Assembly: GCA_945865705.1 (NCBI GenBank) | Contig: CAMBEY010000017.1 | Location: forward strand, 1-20,885 | Length of the DNA stretch: 20,885 nucleotides | Direction: 5' to 3' | DNA from: Candidatus Sulfopaludibacter sp. SbA3 | GTDB lineage: Bacteria > Acidobacteriota > Terriglobia > 2-12-FULL-54-10 | Part shown: positions 14,699 to 20,885 of the stretch, piece after piece | Numbering within the stretch: position 1 is the first letter of the stretch | Layout of the letters: each line of letters begins with the position of its first letter | The notes under the pieces: model-generated | What the model saw: the letters and a program-made list of their open reading frames with translations, nothing else | The model's database searches: none | What the model was told of the DNA's origin: nothing | Position numbers and translations under genes: made by a program

Positions 14699-14723
14699 GG
14701 TTAGGTTCTGTTGATCGTTTTGC

Positions 14724-14800
14724 GCGCCCGTAGCTCAGCTGGATAGAGCAACTGACTACGAATCAGTAGGTCGGGTGTTCGAATCACCCCGGGCGCACCA
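14724..14800 (+). tRNA. tRNA-Arg (anticodon ACG)
   Basis: This is a complete 77-nt cloverleaf. The acceptor stem is GCGCCCG/CGGGCGC, the D arm contains AGCTCAGCTGGATAGAGC, the anticodon stem is ACTGA/TCAGT with loop CTACGAA (anticodon ACG, normally read as inosine-CG), and the T arm is GGGTGTTCGAATCACCC. The 3' CCA is encoded. The wobble A34 implies the organism has a TadA-type deaminase. Confidence 0.97.
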
Positions 14801-14822
14801 TTCTTTTCTATCCACGCAAACT

Positions 14823-15668
14823 TCAAAATAACTCTGGGACGTGGAACGTCAGCACGGCGTTGAGGCGCTTGTCAGAGATGATGAGTTCCTTGTGCTTGGC
14901 GTTGACAGCCACGCCGCGAATCATCTGAAAGACTCCGCGCGGCCCGCCGAGGATCATCTCTGGCGCGACATCGCCGTCGTCGTTGATGTCGTAGACTCCG
15001 ACAAAGCTATCGACTGCCATCGTCTTGTTGACCGTTACGGCGCCGCGAATCGGTACGATGATCTTACCCTTCGGCGGATACAGCGTGAACGGCCCGCCCA
15101 GATTGGTTAGCATCGTTTTGGGGCCGTTAATGTTGCGCAGCGGCTTGGTGTCGCCCGATGCCTTGCGGTCAAAGATCAGTAATTGCAGCCGACCGTTGTC
15201 CCCCTGTCCGATACCGCTTCCTGCCACCAATAGATTGCGGATGGAATCGATTCCAATGACTCCTACTCCCGCCGTGAATCCGCCGCCGAGCTTTGTCTGC
15301 GGACCTTCGAGCGCGCGCACCGGTGCGACGTTGCCATTCGTCTCGCGCGGAAAGACCAGGACCTTGCGGCCTTCCGGGACAAAAATTTCATTGTTGACCG
15401 GATCAATGCCGAGCCGGTCGGGAGCCTCCAGGCGAGTCTGTGATCCTTGTATGACGCGCAGTGGAGGTTCTTCGCCGCTCGCGCCACCACGAAAAGTAAG
15501 AATGGCTCCGCCGAATGGAACCGGCACCAACAGCTCATCGTGGATGGCGTCGTACTCGATGGAGTGCATCGTGCGACCGAGCAAAGTTTTCGCGCCTTCA
15601 ATCTTGCGCGCTGGAATCGCCGCTCCGTTCGCCAACCTGGCGAATGCCGCAATCTGCGGATGGACGAC
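14823..15668 (-). pseudogene. C-terminal part of the NHL-like propeller gene, cut off by an in-frame TGA
   Basis: This continues the next entry's frame without any shift, directly after a TGA (15671-15669). The first residues after the stop (VVHPQIAAFARLANGAAIPARKIEGAKTLL) begin a further blade of the same repeat type. Four or five more blades follow ('GGAILTFRGGASGEEPPLRVIQGSQT', 'GNVAPVRALEGPQTKLGGG', 'GDTKPLRNINGPKTML', 'GDVAPEMILGGPRGVF') before a natural end at 14823. A TTG at 15635 could be read as a start, but it has no convincing ribosome site and would yield a protein without an export signal. It is therefore best seen as the separated C-terminal third of one gene, unless the TGA is read through. 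Confidence 0.75.
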
Positions 15669-17087
15669 TCAGTTGGGAACCAGTATCTGCTCACGCTTGG
15701 TATCGTAGGCGACTGGATGCGGGTTGCCCAGCATCGGCACGCTGTCGATGGGACCGCTGCGAATCAACCGGAGCGGAGCCGTGTCGCCGTCCGCCCCGCG
15801 CTTGTACACGGTAGCGGTGCGATTGCCGAAATTCGTGACCCAAAACTCATTGTTTACTTCGTCAAGGTAAAGGCCCGTGGGATTTTTGAGAAGAGTCTTC
15901 GGTCCTTTCATCATGCGGACCGGAGCCGCATCTCCGCTGGCATCGAGATTGAAAACCAGAATCTCATCGCCCATGTCGTTGGCTACCAGCAGCTCATTGC
16001 GATCCTTGTCGATAGCCAGCCCGGTGGCCCAGTTGATTTTTGTTTTCGGTCCTGTGATCACGCGTACCGGAGCCACGTCGCCGCTGTCTTCCAATCGGTA
16101 CACATTGATCGATGGCGGATAAAAGCGGCCTGTACCGGGAGCGGCATCCTGTAGCGGCCAGGTAGGCTGAGCCGCCGAGCCCCGCGCGGGGCGCACCTGC
16201 TCAAAGCTCTTGGTGGCGCCGTAGTTGGTGACATAGATGAGCTTCGAGGTAGTGTCGATGGCGATGCCGTGCGGATCGGCGAGCAGCGTGCGGTCGCCCT
16301 GAATCAGGCGAATCGGCGCTTCCTCCTCGACCGCATACTTGCGATAGACCACGATGGCGTTGTCGTGCTGCACGGTGAGGAACAGCTCCTCCCGCTCCTC
16401 ATGCACGGCGATGCCGAACGTGCCGTGCGGCGTGTGCAGCGAGCGATCCGGTGGCACGTTGCCCTTCGCCTCGCGCGAGAAGATGACCATGTCATCCACC
16501 GTGTCATTGTTGACGGCGTAGATGTCGCCCGTCTTGGGATCAACGTAAACACCGCATTGAAACTCGATGTGCGTCTTGTCGCCAGCGATCAGCCGCTTGG
16601 GCTCGGTCATCTTGGCGTTGGCGGGCGTGTTGGCGAGCCGGTCGTAGACGGCGATCTGAAACAGATTCTCGTCGGCGAGAATCACTTCATTGTTCTTGTG
16701 ATCAATCGCAACCGCACTGAACGCCGAGTAGGGATCACGAATCGTCCGAATCGGTTTACGCGCCGAGAAATCCAATGTCCTGCGCAACGCAACCGGCGAC
16801 GCGGCAGCGCCCTGCATCAGGGAGGAAGAAAGTGCGGCGCTGGCGCTGGCCGGTTCCCACAGGCACGCCTCGCCTTCCATTTCAGCGAACGGTTCGGCGG
16901 AGACCAGACGCACCGCTGTCGTGGGATCAGAACCGGCGTACTTCCCCGCCGAGAGCAACTCGCGCGTGGTGGAATGAACGCCCAGCAGCAACAATCCGCA
17001 GATTGCGCAGATTACGCCGAGAGCGCCCGTCCATCGCCCTCTGCGCGGCCCAGATGTTTTTACCCGATCCTGCATCGATATGCCCAT
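15669..17087 (-). CDS. NHL-like beta-propeller protein, N-terminal part ended by TGA (truncated gene)
   Basis: Starting at ATG 17087 (GGGGGAT about 4-5 nt upstream; a TTG at 17105 opens the same frame but lacks a site), this yields 472 residues. An N-terminal signal anchor (TGALGVICAICGLLLLGV) is followed by about seven blades. The blade consensus is roughly 'GDxAPvRxIxGpKTxLxxPxGiaiDxxxnELlVaN'; clear examples are 'GDVAPVRVITGPKTKINWATGLAIDKDRNELLVAND' and 'GDAAPVRMMKGPKTLLKNPTGLYLDEVNNEFWVTN'. Such proteins are exported, probably protein- or ligand-binding scaffolds; no enzymatic residues are recognisable. The frame ends ILVPN-TGA and resumes in register, so the ancestral protein was about 754 residues, perhaps two propellers. 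It lies 72 bp after the TonB receptor gene, beyond a terminator, so its expression may depend on read-through. Confidence 0.75.
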   Translation of the reverse strand: MGISMQDRVKTSGPRRGRWTGALGVICAICGLLLLGVHSTTRELLSAGKYAGSDPTTAVRLVSAEPFAEMEGEACLWEPASASAALSSSLMQGAAASPVALRRTLDFSARKPIRTIRDPYSAFSAVAIDHKNNEVILADENLFQIAVYDRLANTPANAKMTEPKRLIAGDKTHIEFQCGVYVDPKTGDIYAVNNDTVDDMVIFSREAKGNVPPDRSLHTPHGTFGIAVHEEREELFLTVQHDNAIVVYRKYAVEEEAPIRLIQGDRTLLADPHGIAIDTTSKLIYVTNYGATKSFEQVRPARGSAAQPTWPLQDAAPGTGRFYPPSINVYRLEDSGDVAPVRVITGPKTKINWATGLAIDKDRNELLVANDMGDEILVFNLDASGDAAPVRMMKGPKTLLKNPTGLYLDEVNNEFWVTNFGNRTATVYKRGADGDTAPLRLIRSGPIDSVPMLGNPHPVAYDTKREQILVPN

Positions 17088-17101
17088 GATATCCCCCAGT
17101 C

Positions 17102-17138
17102 GCAAAAAACATCGGAGGCCCCAAATACAGGCCTCCGA
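17102..17138 (-). terminator. Rho-independent terminator after the TonB-dependent receptor gene
   Basis: On the minus strand a perfect 9-bp stem TCGGAGGCC (17138-17130) / GGCCTCCGA (17120-17112) with a 9-nt loop is followed by TGTTTTTTG. It ends only about 15 bp before the propeller start codon, just ahead of its ribosome site, so it separates the two genes or partially attenuates the second. Confidence 0.88.
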
Positions 17139-17159
17139 AGATTCCTTCTTAAGAGTTCA

Positions 17160-20100
17160 TTAGAAGGTCAGCTTCAGCGCAAACTGAATCTGCCTGCTCG
17201 TCGTACGTGTGCTGGTGATCTGCCCGAAATCCGCCCGCGGCGACACCACGGCTGCTGGAGCGAAATCCGTGCTGAACACCGTGCTGAGTGGCGCGTTAAA
17301 ATTGGAGTGGTTCATGCCATTGAAAAACTCGGAACGGAACTGGAGATTGGACCCCTCCCACAAGAGCGGGATGTTCTTCGTCAAGCTCAAATCCACCGTA
17401 GCCAGTCCTGGGCCGATGACCGAGTTGCGCGCAAGATTGCCGAAATAACCGCGCTCTTGAAGGCTAAACGCGCAAGGGTCCATAAACAGATCGGGAGTCC
17501 CCAGCTTGGTGCCAGGCTTGAAGAGCGATTCGCTTACACCATTCACCACCACCACACCACAGCCGGCCGTTGTACCCACAGTTGGATTGTTGCTGGCGCC
17601 GGGCGCCAGATTAGGCCGCGGCGTGAACCCATTACCTTGCGTCCGCGCGCGGTCATAGCTGATCTGCACGTTGCGCGGTGCTCCGGAAGAAAAAGTCATG
17701 ATGCTGTTCAATTGCCAGCCGCCAATTACCCGTTCCTTCCAGCCGCCCTGATCCTTGGCGAAAGGCAGGATGTACGTGGTATTGGCCACAAAATTTTGGC
17801 CAACATGTTGCGATGACAGGCCCCAATCTGTGCGCAGATCATCCGGATCCCCGGAAATTCGATTGCCGCCGCCGGAGGATTCCGGCGCATATTGCGCCGA
17901 AGAGTTGTCGAGCAGCTTCGCGTAGGTGTAGGAAATCTGTAGTTGAAGGCCATTGCGGAATCTCTGATTCAGGCCCACGACCAACCCGTGATACTGCGAA
18001 TCGGCATCCGTCTGATAGTTACTGATCTCCGCAAAATTGGGATTGCGCTTCCCGCGTTCGTTGGTGGGAGGAAAGTACTTGCGCCCATCAGGCAGGATGT
18101 CCGGGAACGCCGAGTTTCCATCGCGCACGCTGATCAGATGGACGCCGCGCGAACCGATGTAACCAACATTGGCAACCCAACTCCCGGCAAATTGCTGCTG
18201 GATGCTGAAGTTGTACTGCATCAGGTAAGGATTATCCGTCACCATGATGTTATTGGCTCCAACGATGGCGGGAGAAGCATTGACCAGTTGCTGGTGGGCT
18301 GTGGGGAATACCGGGTTGTTAATCAACACGCGACTGAAGTACGGCCGGTTGCGAATGGCCGGCTGAGAATAGACGACCGGCAGAATCTGATCGTAATAGA
18401 TCCCGAATCCACCGCGCACCGCGGTCCTTCCGTTGCCGAAGGCGTCGTAAGCAAAACCAATGCGCGGCGAGAAGTTCTTCTTGCTGACGTTGGGCAGGAA
18501 AGCCTCTTTGCCAAACCGGGTGGTCTCGGGATCCAGAATGTCGCGCAGCATTGAGGCTTTGCCATTGGCCTCGATCGGGGCGGTTACAAATTCATAGCGT
18601 ACGCCCAAATTCAAAGTGAGCTGGGGCCGGAACTTCCATTCGTCCTGGAGATACATTCCATAGAGCGTCTGCCGCCACGAACGGAACGAATCGACAGTCA
18701 ACAACTCGGACTCGAACAGGCTGGGAGTTCCCGCCAGAAAACCATTCAAGGTGGCGAACTCGTAAGTCCCTGCATAGGAATTGTTCGACTGCTTATTGGC
18801 GCGAATATTCTTCGCTATGAAACCAGTCTTCAGTGAATGCGCCGACCGGATCAGGGTTACGTCGTCGGAGACTTCGTACAGGTTGTACCAGTTGTTGTGG
18901 GGCGCGGTGCGGCAATTCACCAGGCCGGGCACCCCATTCACGCCAGCAGCCATGGCGATTCCGCCGCTGCTGCCGAAGGCGCGGCCGGGGATCAAATCCA
19001 GCGACGACGGAAAATCCACCAGAGCCTCGCACTCCGATTTACCCACGGAACGGTTCGTTCCCAGGCGGAACACGTTCAGCGTGGTGGGGGTAAAAATGTG
19101 AGTTTCCTCGAAAGTGAAGTACTGGTTGCGCGACCGCGAGGGATTGGCAAAAGTCTCGGTGGGGTTGGCGTTCCCGACCGATGCGTCGTCAAACGTGTAT
19201 CGGCCGAAGAGCGAGTCGCTCTCCGAAAGGCGATGATCCAGCCGGGTCATGAAATAGTCTTCCTCGGTTGGATTCGAGATGGCGCTGACGTAATCGGGCA
19301 GGGCTGTTCCCGGATTGATGCGGTTCGGCAACGGAACAAAGTTCAAGTAGGGAACCACCGATGGAACAGCGGTGGCGCGACTGGCGACTGGCGCCACCGG
19401 ACTGGCAACCGTGGAGGCCAAGCGCTGCGTCAGCGCTTCGTAGCTGCCGAAAAAGAATGTCTGGTCCTTACGAATCGGCCCTCCCACCGTGAACCCATAT
19501 TGATTGCGGCGGAAGGGCGCTTTGACGCCGCTGCGGAACTTGTTGTCTTCCCACTTGGGAGCATCAAGCGAGCTGTTGCGCAGAAACTCAAACACGGAGC
19601 CGTGCAACTGATTGGTGCCCGAGCGCGAGACGGAGGTGATGACGCCGCCGCCGGCGCGGCCATACTCGGCGCTGTAATTATTCACCAGCACCTTGAATTC
19701 GCGGACGGTGTCCACGCCCAGCGAGACGCCGGCCACGCTGCCCGGCGTGTTGTTCCAGAAATCGTTGACGTCGGTGCCATCGAGCAGAAAGCTGTTGGAG
19801 CTGGTGCGCGCTCCGGCGATGTTGATACGCGCCACGTTGCCGCTGAAGAAGCCGACGCCGGCATTGCGCGAGAGGGTTACGCCCAGTTGCAGAACAGCCA
19901 GTTGTTCGAGGCTCCGTCCGTTCAGCGGCAGCTCGCGAATCTGCTGATCGCTGACCAGACCCGAGACCGCAGCCGAAGTGGTCTCCACCAGCGGAGCCTC
20001 GCTGGTTACCTCGACGGTCTCGGTAACATCGCCCACTTGCAGCGTCATATCCAGCACCGCTTCGCGTCCCACGGTCAGCACGATGCCGTTGCGAACTTCG

Positions 20101-20381
20101 GTCTTGAATCCTGTAACGGTGGCGCGGACTTCATACTGGCCCAGGCCAAGCTGCGGGATGCGGAATCGTCCCGCCGAATCGGTAACCACGCTGCGGCTGA
20201 TGCCGGTCTCCACATTGCGGACCACCACTTCCGCGCCGGGCAGCATGGCGCCGCTCGAATCGCGCGCGGTCCCCGAGATGGTCGCTGTGCTGACTTGCGC
20301 GCGCAAGCTCTGCGCGACAACTCCTGCTATCGCCAACAGGCTGAGCAAGACAATTATCCGGACATTTCCGTAGGTTTTCAT
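17160..20381 (-). CDS. Oar-like TonB-dependent outer-membrane receptor with CarboxypepD_reg domain
   Basis: This is a 1,073-residue protein from ATG 20381, preferred over ATG 20393 because GGGGGTG lies 4-5 nt upstream of it. A signal peptide (VRIIVLLSLLAIAGVVAQSLRAQ) leads into a carboxypeptidase-regulatory-like domain (about 30-115: 'ISGTARDSSGAMLPGAEVVVRNVETG', 'GRFRIPQLGLGQYEVRATVTGF'). The plug follows (about 125-245: 'QIRELPLNGRSLEQLAVLQLGV', 'INIAGARTSSNSFLLDGTDVND', 'NNYSAEYGRAGGGVITSVSRSGTN'), then a long beta barrel with alternating aromatic strands that ends ...QFALKLTF, the terminal Phe of outer-membrane proteins. This is the expanded Oar/SusC-distant receptor type abundant in acidobacteria, presumed to import or bind polymers or peptides; the substrate is not inferable. 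Transcription probably starts near 20485 and ends at the downstream terminator. Confidence 0.93.
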   Translation of the reverse strand: MKTYGNVRIIVLLSLLAIAGVVAQSLRAQVSTATISGTARDSSGAMLPGAEVVVRNVETGISRSVVTDSAGRFRIPQLGLGQYEVRATVTGFKTEVRNGIVLTVGREAVLDMTLQVGDVTETVEVTSEAPLVETTSAAVSGLVSDQQIRELPLNGRSLEQLAVLQLGVTLSRNAGVGFFSGNVARINIAGARTSSNSFLLDGTDVNDFWNNTPGSVAGVSLGVDTVREFKVLVNNYSAEYGRAGGGVITSVSRSGTNQLHGSVFEFLRNSSLDAPKWEDNKFRSGVKAPFRRNQYGFTVGGPIRKDQTFFFGSYEALTQRLASTVASPVAPVASRATAVPSVVPYLNFVPLPNRINPGTALPDYVSAISNPTEEDYFMTRLDHRLSESDSLFGRYTFDDASVGNANPTETFANPSRSRNQYFTFEETHIFTPTTLNVFRLGTNRSVGKSECEALVDFPSSLDLIPGRAFGSSGGIAMAAGVNGVPGLVNCRTAPHNNWYNLYEVSDDVTLIRSAHSLKTGFIAKNIRANKQSNNSYAGTYEFATLNGFLAGTPSLFESELLTVDSFRSWRQTLYGMYLQDEWKFRPQLTLNLGVRYEFVTAPIEANGKASMLRDILDPETTRFGKEAFLPNVSKKNFSPRIGFAYDAFGNGRTAVRGGFGIYYDQILPVVYSQPAIRNRPYFSRVLINNPVFPTAHQQLVNASPAIVGANNIMVTDNPYLMQYNFSIQQQFAGSWVANVGYIGSRGVHLISVRDGNSAFPDILPDGRKYFPPTNERGKRNPNFAEISNYQTDADSQYHGLVVGLNQRFRNGLQLQISYTYAKLLDNSSAQYAPESSGGGNRISGDPDDLRTDWGLSSQHVGQNFVANTTYILPFAKDQGGWKERVIGGWQLNSIMTFSSGAPRNVQISYDRARTQGNGFTPRPNLAPGASNNPTVGTTAGCGVVVVNGVSESLFKPGTKLGTPDLFMDPCAFSLQERGYFGNLARNSVIGPGLATVDLSLTKNIPLLWEGSNLQFRSEFFNGMNHSNFNAPLSTVFSTDFAPAAVVSPRADFGQITSTRTTSRQIQFALKLTF

Positions 20382-20491
20382 TGGCACCCCCATACTGACT
20401 TGGTTCCCATGGCAGGGTCATGGCCGACCTCGCTGACCTCAATGAAAAGTCCACGATCAGCAAACCACCACAAAGGAACGCTTCGGGGAGT

Positions 20492-20520
20492 ATCTTAATC
20501 CGCCAGAATGAAATTGTCAC
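20492..20520 (-). promoter_or_regulatory. Candidate promoter of the TonB-dependent receptor gene
   Basis: On the minus strand, GTGACA (20520-20515) and TAAGAT (20497-20492) are separated by 17 bp. This predicts a leader of about 100 nt before ATG 20381. The 205-bp intergenic region contains no gene. Confidence 0.4.
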
Positions 20521-20597
20521 TCAAAATTCACGCAAATGGAGAGGCGCTTGTGCCTATGAGGGAATCATGATGCAAGGGGCAGGAGTTACCTTCAAAA

Positions 20598-20885
20598 TCA
20601 GGCAAGCAAACCGGGGCGCTTCAGGTAACGCTCAATGATCGCGTCGGCGGTGCGATAAGCCATCGCCAGCACGGTGGGCGTGGGGTTGGGACCGGGGTTC
20701 TGCGGGAAGCCGGAAGCCCCCAGCACGAACAAGTTGGGCACCTGCCAGTGCTGTGAGTAAGAATTGAGAACGGAGTCCTCAGGCGATGTTCCCATCACGG
20801 TCCCACCCTGAATATGCGTAGTCTGATACCGGCGCGTATCGTAACGGCGCAGACCGGCAAACGGCACTATTTCCTGCGCACCCAT
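20598..20885 (-). CDS. Partial GMC-family oxidoreductase, C-terminal end
   Basis: The frame runs off the right edge; only the last ~95 residues are seen, so the Met at the edge is not the start. The GMC C-terminal signature is clear: 'QTTHIQGGTVMGTSPEDSVLNSY' with the catalytic His, then 'PNLFVLGASGFPQNPGPNPTPTVLAMAYRTADAI' with the second active-site position occupied by Asn (GPNPT). The 'LGASGFPQNPGPNPT' form is closest, from memory, to flavoprotein subunits related to gluconate 2-dehydrogenase. These are FAD enzymes that oxidise sugars or sugar acids, often exported by Tat with a small partner subunit. Neither the N-terminus nor a partner gene is in view. It is co-oriented with the receptor and propeller genes but has its own 205-bp gap. 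Confidence 0.85.
   Translation of the reverse strand: MGAQEIVPFAGLRRYDTRRYQTTHIQGGTVMGTSPEDSVLNSYSQHWQVPNLFVLGASGFPQNPGPNPTPTVLAMAYRTADAIIERYLKRPGLLA

Noticed and set aside
14823..15635. Independent downstream propeller gene starting at TTG 15635
   Set aside because: There is no ribosome site or signal peptide, and the frame and repeat continue in register from the upstream part; it is better read as the second half of one interrupted gene.
15640..15671. Selenocysteine codon at the TGA in the propeller gene
   Set aside because: No convincing SECIS-like stem with a GGU-type loop follows at the usual distance, and propeller proteins of this kind have no redox site here.
16269..17816. 515-residue plus-strand open frame across the propeller and receptor gene ends
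   Set aside because: It spans two clear minus-strand genes and a terminator, has no domain and has shadow-like composition.
18837..20498. 553-residue plus-strand open frame opposite the TonB receptor
   Set aside because: It is antisense to strongly supported plug and barrel coding sequence and has no recognisable motifs.

Overview
The window looks like a chromosomal segment of a mesophilic, moderately GC-rich bacterium, most likely an acidobacterium (Acidobacteriota, Solibacter/Bryobacter-like). The grounds are a ~1,075-residue Oar-like TonB-dependent receptor with an N-terminal carboxypeptidase-regulatory domain, a cytochrome c/Vgb-type propeller fusion, long NHL-like propeller proteins, and a lineage-typical exported protein with an LTDGS...VRSYEIIGDRVRY N-terminus. 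This assignment rests on recognising families by eye, not on a database search.

Left part (1-7000), accessory and partly decaying. It opens with a truncated AT-rich gene (2-514). A HigBA-type toxin-antitoxin pair follows on the minus strand (533-1187); its antitoxin is intact, but its Gp49-like toxin carries two in-frame amber codons. Next is a broken multi-pass membrane gene (1394-2040) that resembles transmembrane-type (PaxB-like) terpene cyclases. Two small intact genes overlap just downstream: an alpha/beta-barrel monooxygenase-like protein (2097-2459) and an exported NTF2/lumazine-binding-like protein (2452-2940). A visibly lower-GC 3.8-kb gene (3104-6913) then encodes a PD-(D/E)XK nuclease - STAND NTPase - helical repeat protein. 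Its architecture matches Avs-like single-gene antiphage sensors, and it is the strongest candidate for an undescribed defence system here. Short direct and tandem repeats lie just beyond its 3' end.

Middle part (7089-14800), ordinary chromosome. In order: an exported FKBP-type prolyl isomerase with a clear terminator; an exported CarboxypepD_reg-cytochrome c-Vgb propeller protein; an M20 metallopeptidase (minus strand); an exported hypothetical protein; nicotinate phosphoribosyltransferase (minus strand); thioredoxin reductase; and a tRNA-Arg(ACG) whose promoter overlaps the trxB stop codon. Both convergent gene pairs end in large hairpins. In the second pair (12023-12107) the two arms of one imperfect palindrome encode the same C-terminal QSRDR-stop for two unrelated proteins.

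Right part (14823-20885), minus strand. An NHL-like propeller gene is split by one in-frame TGA. It lies directly downstream of the TonB-dependent receptor gene, with a strong intrinsic terminator between them. The C-terminal end of a GMC oxidoreductase gene runs off the right edge. Receptor, propeller and oxidoreductase form a loose envelope/periplasmic group, but nothing in the sequence names a substrate.
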